A DNA stretch of 38,524 nucleotides from Haloparvum sedimenti (GCF_001462205.1 NZ_LKIR01000116.1:15866-54389), one strand, 5' to 3'; shown: positions 8,189 to 16,886, counted from the stretch's first letter. Numbers and translations: made by a program. Notes: a model not told the origin generated them from the letters alone.

Positions 8189-8275
8189 AAACGAGGGCGT
8201 CGCGGCCGGCGGAACCGTGCGGGTTCTTCTCACCCCCGGAGTAGCCTTTATGTCTCGGAGCGTCACCCTCGGGGC

Positions 8276-8887
8276 ATGTTCCCCGAGACGTTCGAGACGG
8301 AGCGCCTCCGGTTCGAGCCGCGGTGGCCAGAGCGCGTCGACGTTCACGAGCTGTACGACATCTGTTCGAACGACCCCGGGATCGACGAGATCACGGAGTA
8401 CGTCTCGTGGAGCCCCCACGAGACCCCGAAGGAGACCGCGGAGTTCCTCGAACGCGGCCGGACGAAGTGGGACGACCGCGAGGCGGCCGGCTACGTGATC
8501 CGCCCGCGCGAGGGCGAGGACGGCGCCGGCGAGATCGCCGGCATGACCGGCATCGGCCTGAAGTGGGACCGGCGGACCGCCGTCCTCGGCCTCTGGCTCC
8601 GCAAGTGGTTCTGGGGTCGGGGCTACTCCGGCGAGCGAGCGGCCGCGCTCTGCGAGCTCGCGTTCGACCGCCTCGACCTGGAGATCGTCGTCGTCTCGCA
8701 CCATCCGAAGAACGAGCAGTCCGAGCGCGCCATCGGGAAGTACGTCGACCGGTTCGGCGGCCGCCGCGAGGGACGCCTCCGCAACACCCTCCTCGACCTG
8801 GATGGCGGCGTCGCCGACGAGGTGCGCTACTCGATCTCACAGGCGGAGTGGCGCGAGGCGACCGACGGCGGCACCGACATCCTGTAA
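8276..8887 (+). CDS. GNAT-family N-acetyltransferase (RimJ/RimL type)
   Basis: This 203-residue protein begins MFPETFETERLRFEPRW, the usual start of the RimJ/RimL branch of GNAT acetyltransferases (E-T-E-R-L-x-L/F). Central strands TGIGLKWDRRTAVLGLWL (91-108) are followed by the acetyl-CoA pyrophosphate-binding turn WGRGYSGERA (113-122). The acceptor, a protein N-terminus or a small amine, cannot be predicted. The ATG at 8276 is chosen because homology begins there; CCTTTATG at about 8246-8253 sits some 25 nt upstream as a leaderless TATA element. The gene ends in a small hairpin. Confidence 0.88.
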   Translation: MFPETFETERLRFEPRWPERVDVHELYDICSNDPGIDEITEYVSWSPHETPKETAEFLERGRTKWDDREAAGYVIRPREGEDGAGEIAGMTGIGLKWDRRTAVLGLWLRKWFWGRGYSGERAAALCELAFDRLDLEIVVVSHHPKNEQSERAIGKYVDRFGGRREGRLRNTLLDLDGGVADEVRYSISQAEWREATDGGTDIL

Positions 8888-8890
8888 CTG

Positions 8891-8909
8891 AAGCGGGATG
8901 ATTCCGCTT
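8891..8909 (+). terminator. Hairpin after the GNAT gene
   Basis: AAGCGG (8891-8896) pairs with CCGCTT (8904-8909) around a 7-nt loop, followed by TTC. It lies directly after the acetyltransferase stop and before the TATA-like TAATTAG (8921-8927) of the next gene. A terminator role is inferred. Confidence 0.4.
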
Positions 8910-8952
8910 TCGGCCGCCAGTAATTAGTCTCGCCGCTCGAAACGCGGCCAGT

Positions 8953-9528
8953 ATGGCCGACAGATCGCTTTCCGACCGCGTCCCGCTCGCCGCTGGTGCC
9001 GTCGCCGGCGCCGCCGCGTCCCTCCTCGGCTACCTGATCACCTACGTCTGGCAGTCCGGCTCCGTCGAGGAGCGCCTCCAGGGGTTCAACTTCCTCGCCG
9101 ACCTGTTCGGCGGTGACCCGATCCCGGTGTGGAAGGCCGTCGGCTGGCTGTTCTACAATGCCCACTTCGTCCGCACGCGCTTCGAGGGCGGCCTCGGCGG
9201 TCCCCGGTCGGAGAACTTCATCGCCGCGGCGGAGGGCGGCTCGCTGGCGCTGCTCTACCTCGTTCCGGTGGTCCTCCTGATCGCCGCCGGGGTCGCACTC
9301 GTCGTCCTTCAGGGAGCCTCCGAGCCCGCGGACGGCGCCCTTGCGGGTGCCTCGGTCGCGCTCGGCTACCTCCCGCTCGCGGTCGTCGGCGCGTTCCTGT
9401 TCTCGTACGACGGCTCCATCGCGCCGGACACCGTGACGGCGGTGCTGCTGGCTGGCGTCGTCTACCCGCTCGCGCTCGGCACGGTCGGCGGCGGGGTCGC
9501 CGTCATCGCGGGACTCGGCGAGGACTGA
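8953..9528 (+). CDS. Predicted four-helix membrane protein
   Basis: This 191-residue protein has four likely membrane segments (about 11-32, 98-119, 129-150 and 160-187). A loop of about 65 residues between the first two contains FNFLADLFGGDPIPVWKAVG and FYNAHFVRTRF. It resembles haloarchaeal transmembrane proteins of unknown function; I do not recognise a named family with confidence. The ATG at 8953 follows a TATA-like TAATTAG by about 26 nt, fitting leaderless transcription. It converges on the carotenoid operon, with only 32 bp between its stop and the cruF stop. Confidence 0.75.
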   Translation: MADRSLSDRVPLAAGAVAGAAASLLGYLITYVWQSGSVEERLQGFNFLADLFGGDPIPVWKAVGWLFYNAHFVRTRFEGGLGGPRSENFIAAAEGGSLALLYLVPVVLLIAAGVALVVLQGASEPADGALAGASVALGYLPLAVVGAFLFSYDGSIAPDTVTAVLLAGVVYPLALGTVGGGVAVIAGLGED

Positions 9529-9560
9529 CGAGGACTGATCGGGACGCAGGAGGGGATTTT

Positions 9561-10472
9561 TCACCAGCTGCGCGGGTCCAGTACCGCGGCGTCGAACCGG
9601 TCCGCGCGGACGAGCGCGAGGCCGAACCCGGCCGCGACCAGCGTCGGCAGGTAGTTCCCGAACCAGAGGTTGATCCCGCCCCAGAGGATCACGAAACTCA
9701 CCATGTCGTCGAGCATGAACTCGCAGTCGCTCAGGCGCTCGCCGAGCGCCTCGCGGTCGAACGCGCGGTCGAGCGCGCCCACGGCGACGGTCGCCGAGAG
9801 CACCCAGCCGAGGTAGTTCGAGAGCGGGACGCCGTAGAACCCGCCCGCGGCGTCGTAGCGCCAGAAGCCGAGCGCGACGGCGCCGGGGTCTAACACCACG
9901 TCCATCGTCACGACGGCGGCGATCACCACCAGCAGTCGCGGGAGCGTCCGCGCGGCGCGGTCGCCGAGCAGGAGCAGACACAGCAGGTAGGCGTTCGCGA
10001 CGAGCGGGAGGAAGAACACCGGGAGTGCCAGCGGGACGCCGCCGAGCATCGGCCCGAGGTCGACGCCGTACGAGAAGCCGCCGTAGGGCCAGCCAGTCCG
10101 GACGCCCACCGTCTCGATGACGTAGGTGTAGGCGGTCAGGAGGCCGATCCAGCCGACGGCCCGGCGGTCCACGAGCGGGAGTACGCCCGCCACGAGCGGC
10201 GAGCGCATCACCAGCACGCCGAACAGGACGAACCACGGGTTGAACGCGAGCGGGTCGGGAAGCCACCCTTCCGCGCTGGCGACGAGCGTCGCCGCCCCCA
10301 CCGCCGGGAACAGCACCGCGATGGTGAACCGGTTCTCCCGGACGAGACGGTCGAAGCGGGCCTCGAACGCGGCCCGGGAGTCGGGGACGGCGGCGCGGAG
10401 GCGGTCGGCGGTCGAGGCGCTCGGCGCGTCCGCGGCCCCCGCGCCGGCGGACTCGGTGCCGTCGCCGCTCAC
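9561..10472 (-). CDS. cruF: Bisanhydrobacterioruberin hydratase CruF
   Basis: This 303-residue multi-pass membrane protein carries out the last step of bacterioruberin synthesis, hydrating the ends of bisanhydrobacterioruberin. It is recognised from segments such as GWPYGGFSYGVDLGPMLGGVPLALP, the conserved VTMDVVLDPGAVALGFWRY and FYGVPLSNYLGW, typical of the CruF/carotenoid 1,2-hydratase family. Its position after lyeJ also fits. The GTG at 10472 (MSGDGTESAG) overlaps the lyeJ stop as GTGA, so translation is probably coupled. An N-terminal acidic Ser/Ala stretch of about 45 residues precedes the first helix. Function comes from family knowledge of Haloarcula japonica. Confidence 0.9.
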   Translation of the reverse strand: MSGDGTESAGAGAADAPSASTADRLRAAVPDSRAAFEARFDRLVRENRFTIAVLFPAVGAATLVASAEGWLPDPLAFNPWFVLFGVLVMRSPLVAGVLPLVDRRAVGWIGLLTAYTYVIETVGVRTGWPYGGFSYGVDLGPMLGGVPLALPVFFLPLVANAYLLCLLLLGDRAARTLPRLLVVIAAVVTMDVVLDPGAVALGFWRYDAAGGFYGVPLSNYLGWVLSATVAVGALDRAFDREALGERLSDCEFMLDDMVSFVILWGGINLWFGNYLPTLVAAGFGLALVRADRFDAAVLDPRSW

Positions 10473-11470
10473 CCGACCACCTCCGTGACCGGCACGAGGA
10501 GCCACAGCCCGCCCATCGTGATCCCCGCGCCGACGACGCCGTTGACGAGTGGGAACCACCAGTAGGCGCGCTCGACGGCCACGTCGCTCGTCGCGACCCA
10601 CGACAGGAAGAGGGGGTAGACGCCGAACGCGAACAGGAACCGAACGTCGAGCGCCGCGAACGCGGCCGCCGCGCCGGTCCAGCAGACCAGACAGTAGGCG
10701 TAGGTGCGCGCCTTCCCGAGCGCGGTCGCGGTCGTGGTGATCCCCGCGGCGCGGTCCGGTTCGATGTCGGGGACCGCGGAGAAGGTGTGCATCGCCATCG
10801 TCCACAGCCACGCGCCGGCCAGCGCGAGCGCGGGCGGGTGGGCGCCGGCGACCGTCGCGTAGGCGGCCGCGCCCGGGAGGATGTAGAGCCCGTTCGAGAG
10901 CGAGTCCAGGAGCGGCGTGGTCTTGAACCGGAGCGGCGGCGCGCTGTACTCCACGCCGAGCAGGAAGAAGCCGGCGAGGTAGGGCCACGCGAGCGGCGGC
11001 GCGAGCGCGAACGTCGCCAGCCCGAGCAGCCCCGAGGCGGCGACCGCGACGGCCGCGAGCGGGTCGCCGCGCCAGCGCGCCTCCTTCGCCGCCTCGCTCG
11101 GCTCCGGTGCACCGCTGCCCGGCTCCGTCGCGTCCGCGACCACCCCCGCCGCGTCGCCGTTCGCTTTCTTGGGATTCCGGGCGTCGATCTCGGCGTCGTA
11201 GGCGTCGTTGACGCCGTACAGCAGGACGTTCGCGGGAAACAGGAAGTAGGCGAACAGCCCGATTGCGGCGGGCGCCAGCAGGTCCGCGGTCGAGTCGGCC
11301 GCGTAGACGACCCCCACCGCGACCGGGCCGGCGAGGTAGAGCCAGAACCGCGGCCGCGAGAGCGTCAACAGGTATCGGAGGCTGTCGCCGGGCGACCGAT
11401 CGCTGTCGGCGCGGTCGCTCCCCGACCGGCCGCCGTCCGCGTTGACGTTCTCCTCCGGTGTGTTGTCCAT
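10469..11470 (-). CDS. lyeJ: Lycopene elongase/1,2-hydratase (UbiA-family prenyltransferase)
   Basis: This 333-residue UbiA-type membrane prenyltransferase adds C5 units to both ends of lycopene, giving the C50 skeleton of bacterioruberin. After an acidic N-terminal stretch (1-30) comes LTLSRPRFWLYLAGPVAVG, then the metal/prenyl-diphosphate motif N88-D89-x-x-D92-x-x-x-D96 (NDAYDAEID). A second Asp motif lies in SAVPDIEPDRAAG. Eight or nine hydrophobic segments follow the UbiA pattern. It starts 4 nt after crtD and overlaps cruF by 4 nt. The gene order crtD-lyeJ-cruF is the one described in Haloarcula japonica. The same enzyme is called Lye or LbtA elsewhere. Confidence 0.92.
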   Translation of the reverse strand: MDNTPEENVNADGGRSGSDRADSDRSPGDSLRYLLTLSRPRFWLYLAGPVAVGVVYAADSTADLLAPAAIGLFAYFLFPANVLLYGVNDAYDAEIDARNPKKANGDAAGVVADATEPGSGAPEPSEAAKEARWRGDPLAAVAVAASGLLGLATFALAPPLAWPYLAGFFLLGVEYSAPPLRFKTTPLLDSLSNGLYILPGAAAYATVAGAHPPALALAGAWLWTMAMHTFSAVPDIEPDRAAGITTTATALGKARTYAYCLVCWTGAAAAFAALDVRFLFAFGVYPLFLSWVATSDVAVERAYWWFPLVNGVVGAGITMGGLWLLVPVTEVVG

Positions 11471-11474
11471 CGGG

Positions 11475-12974
11475 TCAGTGCATCTCGCTCACGCGCTCGG
11501 CCGTCAGCTGACCGCTTATCAGACACATCGGTACGCCGATTCCGGGCGTCGTGGTCGAGCCGGTGAAGTAGAGCCCGTCGACCGCCTCGGAGTGATGGGG
11601 CGGCCGCAACAGCGCGGTCTGGCGCAGGGTGTGGGCCAGCCCGAGCGCGGAGCCCTGATAGCTGTTGTACCGGTCCGCGAAGTCGCTCACGCAGAACGTC
11701 TCCTCGAAGACGATGCGGTCGCGGAGGTCGGTCCCCGTGTTCTCGGCGATGTCGTCGAGCACCAGTTCGCGGAAGGTCTCGCGCATCTCCGGCGTGTCGT
11801 CGAGTCCCGGCGCGATGGGGACCAGCGCGAACAGGTTGCTGTGGCCCTCGGGGGCGACCGTCTCGTCGGTCTTCGAGGGGACGCAGAGGTAGTAGGCCGG
11901 GTCGTCGGGCCAGCCGGGCTCCTCGAAGATCGTGTCGAAGTGCGACTGCCACTCCGTGGGGAGCACCAGCGTGTGGTGGGCGAGTTCGGGCACGTCGCCC
12001 TCCACGCCGAGGTAGATCAGGAACGCCGAGGGCGCGTACGTCCGCGACTCCCAGTACGCCTCCGTGTACTGGCGTTTCTCCGGCGGCAACAGTGCCTGTT
12101 CCGTGTGGGCGTAGTCGGCGTCCGAGACGACGAGATCCGCGAGGTGGCGCTCGCCGTTGACGGTGTCGAGCGCGAAGCCGCCGCGACGCCCCTCGATGGC
12201 GGTCACCTCCGCGTCGGTGACGTAGTCGACGCCGAGCTCGTCGCCCAGGTCCACCACGCCGTCCACGACCGCGCCCAGCCCGCCGTCGGGGTAGTAGACG
12301 CCCATGTTGAAGTCGACGTGACTCATCAGGTTGTAGAGCGCGGGCGTGTTGGTGGGCGAACCGCCGAGGAACACCAGCGTGTACTGCATCAGCTGCTGGA
12401 GCTTCGGGTGCTCGAAGTAGTTCTCCACGTGGCCCTGCATCGTCCCGAGCAGCGAGAGTCCCCACGAGTGCCGCAATACGTCGAGATCGACGTAGTCGCG
12501 GAGGTTCGGCCGGTCCTCGTAGACGAAGTGCTCCATCCCCACCTCGTAGTTGCGCTCGGATTTCTCGAGGTAGCGCTCCAGCGCGTCCGCGGCGCCCGGC
12601 TCGTAGGACTCGAACAGCTCCTTGTTCGCCTCCAGGTCGGGCAGCACGTCGACGCTGTCGCCGTCCTTCCAGAAGACGCGGTAGTGCGGGTCCAGCCGCG
12701 AGAGCGTGTAGTACTCCGGCGGAGCTCTGCCGAAGTGGCCGAAGAAGCGCTCGAACACGTCAGGCATCAGGTACCACGAGGGGCCCATGTCGAATCGGAA
12801 CCCCTCGGCCTCCAGCCGGCTCGCGCGGCCGCCGAGCTGTTCGTTCTTCTCCAACAGCGTCACGTCGGCGCCGGCGTCGGCAAGGTAACAGGCGGTCGAG
12901 AGTCCGCCGAACCCGCCGCCGATCACCGCGACGGATTCGCCCGCGAGGGAGTCCATGTCGGGGGCCACGTCCAT
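11475..12974 (-). CDS. crtD: Carotenoid 3,4-desaturase (phytoene desaturase family)
   Basis: This 499-residue FAD-dependent desaturase introduces the 3,4 double bonds during bacterioruberin synthesis. The N-terminal dinucleotide-binding motif is VAVIGGGFGGLSTACYLADA (16-35), followed by LLEKNEQLGGRAS and FDMGPSWYLMPDVF, all typical of CrtI-like desaturases. The C-terminus has the FAD-contact region LYFTGSTTTPGIGVPMCLISG. The ATG at 12974 is preferred over that at 12956 because a TATA box (12998-13003) lies 24 nt upstream, fitting a leaderless start. It is the first gene of the crtD-lyeJ-cruF operon. The phytoene desaturase crtI proper is elsewhere. Confidence 0.92.
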   Translation of the reverse strand: MDVAPDMDSLAGESVAVIGGGFGGLSTACYLADAGADVTLLEKNEQLGGRASRLEAEGFRFDMGPSWYLMPDVFERFFGHFGRAPPEYYTLSRLDPHYRVFWKDGDSVDVLPDLEANKELFESYEPGAADALERYLEKSERNYEVGMEHFVYEDRPNLRDYVDLDVLRHSWGLSLLGTMQGHVENYFEHPKLQQLMQYTLVFLGGSPTNTPALYNLMSHVDFNMGVYYPDGGLGAVVDGVVDLGDELGVDYVTDAEVTAIEGRRGGFALDTVNGERHLADLVVSDADYAHTEQALLPPEKRQYTEAYWESRTYAPSAFLIYLGVEGDVPELAHHTLVLPTEWQSHFDTIFEEPGWPDDPAYYLCVPSKTDETVAPEGHSNLFALVPIAPGLDDTPEMRETFRELVLDDIAENTGTDLRDRIVFEETFCVSDFADRYNSYQGSALGLAHTLRQTALLRPPHHSEAVDGLYFTGSTTTPGIGVPMCLISGQLTAERVSEMH

Positions 12975-12997
12975 ACCGCTCCTTCGACCGTCGCAGG

Positions 12998-13003
12998 TAT
13001 AAA
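12998..13003 (-). promoter_or_regulatory. TATA box of the carotenoid operon
   Basis: Minus-strand TTTATA in the context GAGGTTTATACC lies 24 nt before the crtD ATG, the spacing of a leaderless haloarchaeal transcript. It probably drives crtD-lyeJ-cruF. Confidence 0.6.
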
Positions 13004-13076
13004 CCTCGGCCGCGGCTCGACGGGCGACCCCGGGAGGCGACGGCATCACTAAGGTCCCGACGGGCCAACGGCGGGC

Positions 13077-13805
13077 ATGGACACGACGGTCGTCATCACC
13101 GGAGCCACGAGCGGGATCGGACGGGCCGTCGCCGCGGCGTTCGTCGAGGCCGGGGCGTTCGTCGCCGTCTGCGGGCGCGACGCCGACGCGGTCGACGCGA
13201 CGGTCGACGACCTGAACGCCGCGGACGCAGACGCCGGCGCGGACGCCGACGCGGATCCCGACGGCCGCGCGTGGGGGATGCGCGCGGACGTTCGGGACGA
13301 GTTCGACGTGGAGCGATTCCTGGAAGGCGCCGTCCGCGAGGGCGGCCCCCTCGACGTGGTGCTCGCCAACGCGGCGGTCATCCACGGCGCGCCGGGAGAG
13401 GTCCCGCTCCACGAGGCCTCCTACGCCGACTTCGACGACGCGATGCGGACGAACGCCCGTGGCGTCTTCGCGACGGTCACCGAGGCGGTCCCGCACCTCG
13501 CCGACGGGGCCCGAGTCATCGTTCCGTCCGGCGCCGTCGCCGCCGAGAGCCGGAGCGGGATGGGCCCCTACGCGGTCTCGAAGGCCGCGGCGGAGGGAAT
13601 CGCCCGCGGCTTCGCCGCCGACCTCGACGCGGCGGTCGGGGTGGTCGACCCCGGCATCGTCGCCACGGACCTCACCGGTAAGGAGAGCGCGCGTGATCCC
13701 GAGAGCGTGGCTCCGCTCTTCGTCTGGGCGGCGACCGAGGCGCCCGCCGAGGAACTGGACGGCCAGCGACTCGGGCTCCGCGAGTGGAAGGCTGCGACCC
13801 GTTAA
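13077..13805 (+). CDS. Short-chain dehydrogenase/reductase (SDR)
   Basis: This 242-residue classical SDR oxidoreductase shows the cofactor motif TGATSGIG (8-15), the core LANAA (97-101), Asn126, Ser151 (VPSGAV) and the catalytic pair Y165/K169 (YAVSK). The CGRDAD turn after the second strand suggests an NADP preference, but this is weak. Residues 48-62 form an Ala/Asp repeat insertion typical of haloarchaeal surface loops. The substrate is unknown. The gene is divergent from crtD, 102 bp away, and a carotenoid link is possible but not shown. The ATG at 13077 precedes the first strand directly. Confidence 0.9.
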   Translation: MDTTVVITGATSGIGRAVAAAFVEAGAFVAVCGRDADAVDATVDDLNAADADAGADADADPDGRAWGMRADVRDEFDVERFLEGAVREGGPLDVVLANAAVIHGAPGEVPLHEASYADFDDAMRTNARGVFATVTEAVPHLADGARVIVPSGAVAAESRSGMGPYAVSKAAAEGIARGFAADLDAAVGVVDPGIVATDLTGKESARDPESVAPLFVWAATEAPAEELDGQRLGLREWKAATR

Positions 13806-13821
13806 CGCACAGACCCCACAC

Positions 13822-13849
13822 GGGACATTCGTGCGGACATTTTTGTCCC
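13822..13849 (+). terminator. Nested hairpin after the SDR gene
   Basis: GGACA-TTTT-TGTCC (13835-13848) forms a 5-bp hairpin. An alternative outer pairing joins GGGACA (13822-13827) to TGTCCC (13844-13849). The T-run and the position 17 bp after the SDR stop fit a terminator between convergent genes. A further inverted repeat, CCGTGACC/GGTCACGG, lies at about 13867-13901. Confidence 0.4.
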
Positions 13850-13977
13850 GGAACGAACCAGCCGTCCCGTGACCTGAGGGCTCGCCCGGGTCGGTCACGG
13901 CGGGAGTGCGGCACGCCGGCCCGGGTTTGTCGACGCGCCGCCTGTTCGCCCCACAACGCGCGATCCTCTCTCCGCGG

Positions 13978-14634
13978 TCAGCCGTCGACGCGCGACTCGC
14001 CGGCCTCGATGACGCTCGCGCGAAGCTCGCGGGCGGCCGCAGTCGGATCCTCCGCGCCCGCGATCGCGGTGATGACGGCGACCGCGCTCGCGCCCGCCTC
14101 GACGACCGGCGCCGCGGTCGAAGCGTCGATGCCGCCGATGCCGACCACGGGTACGTCGACCGCACGCGCGATCTCCCCGACCCTCTCGGGGCCGATGCCG
14201 TCCTTCCCTTCTGCGACGTCCTTCGACGACGTGCCGTAGACGGCACCGACGCCGAGATAGTCCGCACCGGCGTCGACCGCCGCCTCCGCCTCGCGGACGG
14301 TGGATGTCGAGCAGCCGACGACCGCGTCCGGACCGAGTTGCTCGCGTGCGACCTCGACCGGCAGGTCCGACTGACCGAGGTGGACGCCGTCGGCGTCGAG
14401 CGCCGCGGCGAGATCCACGCGGTCGTTGACGATCAGTGCGGCGTCGGCCGCGGCGGTCAGCTCGCGGAGTCGTCGACCGATCCGGTAGCGCGTCCGCGCG
14501 TCCACGTCCTTCTCACGCAGTTGGACGGCGTCGACGCCACCGGAGAGGGCCGCTTCCACTACCGACTCCGTGGAACGTCCGCCGGATCGGCTCCGTTGGG
14601 TCACGAGATACGTCCGCCACTCCGTGGGGTCCAT
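13978..14634 (-). CDS. thiE: Thiamine phosphate synthase
   Basis: This 218-residue TIM-barrel enzyme couples HMP-diphosphate and thiazole phosphate into thiamine monophosphate. Family motifs are GGVDAVQLREKDVDARTR (about 33-50), IVNDRVDLA, DGVHLGQSDLP, the pyrophosphate-binding VGCSTST, and VVGIGGIDA near the end. Length is normal for stand-alone ThiE, without a fused ThiN or ThiM. The ATG at 14634 is used. It lies 69 bp downstream of the MscS gene on the same strand. I saw no convincing TPP riboswitch in that gap, which is too short to hold one. Confidence 0.93.
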   Translation of the reverse strand: MDPTEWRTYLVTQRSRSGGRSTESVVEAALSGGVDAVQLREKDVDARTRYRIGRRLRELTAAADAALIVNDRVDLAAALDADGVHLGQSDLPVEVAREQLGPDAVVGCSTSTVREAEAAVDAGADYLGVGAVYGTSSKDVAEGKDGIGPERVGEIARAVDVPVVGIGGIDASTAAPVVEAGASAVAVITAIAGAEDPTAAARELRASVIEAGESRVDG

Positions 14635-14703
14635 CGGCTTCGACTACTTGGTTGTACCCCTTGGAAGTACCGCTCCGGTCAAGAAGGGGAACCGCCGTGG
14701 CCG

Positions 14704-15561
14704 TCACTCCGCGGCGCGCTCGAGGACCTCGACGCTGCCGGTGAGTTCGCGGTGCACGTACGGCATGTCGATGTCCGCCGCGTCGAACCGCTCCTTGACG
14801 CGCTGGACGTACTCGGAACGTACCTGGACGAAGTCGCCGCGATCCGGGTCCTCGATCCACCAGCGCGACTGGAGGCCGACCGCGGAGTCGCCGAGCTCGA
14901 CCAGTCGGACGGACGGCCCGGGGTCGTCGAGGATGTCGGCGTGGGCCTCCGCCTCCTCGATGATGATGTCCGTCGCCGCGTCGATGTCGTCCTCGTAGCC
15001 GATCCCGAAGACGAACTTCTGGCGCAGCGTCTCGTAGGCAACCGGGTTCGTCACGGCGTCGTTGGCGAGGTCGCCGTTCGGCACCGTGATCCGCTCGTTG
15101 TCGAACGTCCGGACGCGGGTGACGCGGAGGTCGATGTCCTCGACGCGGCCGGCGTTGCCGTCCCACTCGATCCAGTCGCCGACCTCGAACGGCTTGTCCT
15201 TCAGGATGAAGACGCCGGCGACGAAGTTACCGAGCAGATCCTGCGCGGCGAAGCCGATCGCGAGGGCGATCGCGCCACCGAACACCGCGAACGCCGACAG
15301 GAACGCGCCGAAGCCGGCGACGGTGAACGCGATCGCGACCGCGCCCACCCAGACGACCGCCCGCGCGACGCTCGTCGCGAGGCTGCGGACCGCTTCGTCG
15401 AAGCCCTTCGAGCCGAGCAGCCGCCGAACCGCCGGCACGAACAGCGCCATGCCGAGCAGGTAGACGGCGACGAACCCGGCGACGAACAGCGCCGCCGAGA
15501 CGGCTATCGACCCGAGGTCGACGGCGTCCAGTACGGCACCGAGCTGCAGGAGTGACACCAT
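14704..15561 (-). CDS. MscS-family mechanosensitive channel
   Basis: This 285-residue small-conductance mechanosensitive channel homologue would open under membrane tension and release solutes during hypo-osmotic shock. Three hydrophobic segments (about 15-42, 65-85 and 88-118) end in the pore helix, here AFLSAFAVFGGAIALAIGFAAQDLL, then NFVAGVFIL. The MscS beta domain follows (KPFEVGDWIEWDGNAGRVEDIDLRVTRVRT, PNGDLANDAVTN), then the alpha/beta C-terminal domain. The ATG at 15561 lies 20 nt from the TATA box at 15581-15588. Confidence 0.93.
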   Translation of the reverse strand: MVSLLQLGAVLDAVDLGSIAVSAALFVAGFVAVYLLGMALFVPAVRRLLGSKGFDEAVRSLATSVARAVVWVGAVAIAFTVAGFGAFLSAFAVFGGAIALAIGFAAQDLLGNFVAGVFILKDKPFEVGDWIEWDGNAGRVEDIDLRVTRVRTFDNERITVPNGDLANDAVTNPVAYETLRQKFVFGIGYEDDIDAATDIIIEEAEAHADILDDPGPSVRLVELGDSAVGLQSRWWIEDPDRGDFVQVRSEYVQRVKERFDAADIDMPYVHRELTGSVEVLERAAE

Positions 15562-15580
15562 ACCGAGAGAGTAGGACGCA

Positions 15581-15588
15581 TTTATAAA
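15581..15588 (-). promoter_or_regulatory. TATA box of the MscS-family gene
   Basis: TTTATAAA (self-complementary at its centre) lies 19 nt before the ATG at 15561. It sits in the 46-bp gap after the cofG stop. Because cofG runs toward it on the same strand, it most likely serves the channel gene only. Confidence 0.6.
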
Positions 15589-15607
15589 GAGTCTGGTGGC
15601 AGCGACA

Positions 15608-16786
15608 TCAGTCGGTCGGCCTCGGTCGGACCGGGATCGGTGCGTCGCGGGCGGCGACCGCGCGGAGTCGGCGGCCGTGCGGGTCGTCGCGCTCGATCCG
15701 ACCGCGAACCGATCCGGGGACCCACTCGTCCCGGTCCGCGGCCGCGGGCGCGGGAGCCGTGCCGGCCTCGTCCCGTCGCAGGTCCGCCGGGAGGTAGCGG
15801 TCGTAGGTCGGAAGCCGTTCGTTGAGCGGCACGCCGCCGGCGTCGGCCACGTCCCGAAGCTCGTGGATCGCCGGCCACTCGTACTCGGGGTTGATGTAGT
15901 CGTCAGTCACGGGGGAGACGCCGCCGAGGTCGTCGATGCCGCAGTCGACCAGCTCCGCGGCCGGCGAGAGGTTGGGTGGCACCTGCACCGACACCTCCTC
16001 GGGAAGCGCCGCCCGGGCCATGGCCACCGTCCGTCGCATCGTGTCGAGGTCGGGCTTCGCGAAGTCCGATCGCTCGTTCGGCACGACGTTCTGGACGATC
16101 ACCTCCTGCACGTGCCCGTACCGCTCGTGGAGGTCGCGGATCGCCAGCAGGCTCTCCGCGCGGTCTCGGGGCGTCTCGCCGATCCCCACGAGAATTCCGG
16201 TGGTGAAGGGGACGCCCTGCCGGCCCGCCGCACGGATCGTGTTGAGCCGCTGGCCCGGCGTCTTTCTGCGGCCGCCGGTGTGGGCGGCCACGTCCGCGGT
16301 CGTCTCCAGCATCACGCCCATCGAGGCGTTCACCTCGCGGAGGTCGGCGAACTGCTCCTCGGAGCAGTCGCCGGGGTTCGAGTGGGGGAGCAGCCCCTCC
16401 TCCAGAGCGATCTCACAGGCGCGGTAGAGGTAGTCGTGGATCGAGTCGAACCCCCACGCGTCCAGCTGGTCGTGGATCGCGGTGTAGCGGTCGTCGGGGT
16501 CGTCGCCGAAGGTAAAAAGCGCCTCCGTGCAGCCGGCGTCGGCGCCGACCCGGCACTGCTCGTGGACCTCCTCCGGGCTCATCAGGCTCGCCTCGCCGGG
16601 CACGTCGTAGTAGGTGCAGTACGTGCAGGTGTACCGGCAGGCGGTCGTCAGCGGGAGAAAGACGTTCCGCGAGAAGGTGAGCGCGTCGGCGGCCTCGACG
16701 TCGCCGGGGCCGACCGCCAGCAGCCGCTCGACGGCGTCCTGACCGATCGAGATATCGATGTCGTACGCGTCGACGCCCTCGAACAC
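15608..16786 (-). CDS. cofG: 7,8-didemethyl-8-hydroxy-5-deazariboflavin synthase subunit CofG
   Basis: This 392-residue radical SAM enzyme works with CofH to make FO, the deazaflavin core of coenzyme F420. The radical SAM cysteines are C50, C54 and C57 (TTACRYTCTYCTYYDVPGE). Other CofG signatures are LFTFGDDPDDRY, LPHSNPGD, TTGILVGIGET and VQNVVPNERSDF. The GTG at 16786 (VFEGVDAYDIDISI) is chosen because it matches the family start and lies about 25 nt after a minus-strand CTTTTGAG element (16811-16818). The frame opens nine codons earlier at a TTG. The C-terminus carries about 50 poorly conserved Pro/Arg/Asp residues. Confidence 0.93.
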   Translation of the reverse strand: MFEGVDAYDIDISIGQDAVERLLAVGPGDVEAADALTFSRNVFLPLTTACRYTCTYCTYYDVPGEASLMSPEEVHEQCRVGADAGCTEALFTFGDDPDDRYTAIHDQLDAWGFDSIHDYLYRACEIALEEGLLPHSNPGDCSEEQFADLREVNASMGVMLETTADVAAHTGGRRKTPGQRLNTIRAAGRQGVPFTTGILVGIGETPRDRAESLLAIRDLHERYGHVQEVIVQNVVPNERSDFAKPDLDTMRRTVAMARAALPEEVSVQVPPNLSPAAELVDCGIDDLGGVSPVTDDYINPEYEWPAIHELRDVADAGGVPLNERLPTYDRYLPADLRRDEAGTAPAPAAADRDEWVPGSVRGRIERDDPHGRRLRAVAARDAPIPVRPRPTD

Positions 16787-16886
16787 GCCCCCACCTCGTC
16801 GGGCGACCCTCAAAAGCGTATCAGTCCCGGCACGCGGTGGCGGGAGCCGCCGTCGAGCCGGAGAGGCCGCCGTCGGACCGGACCGA

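Noticed and set aside
8827-11112. A 761-residue minus-strand frame over the carotenoid genes and the membrane protein.
   Set aside because: Composition is Arg/Ser/Pro-rich and it overlaps cruF, lyeJ and two plus-strand genes in other frames.
14635-14703. Possible TPP riboswitch before thiE.
   Set aside because: The gap is only 69 bp and lacks the conserved TPP-aptamer core segments.
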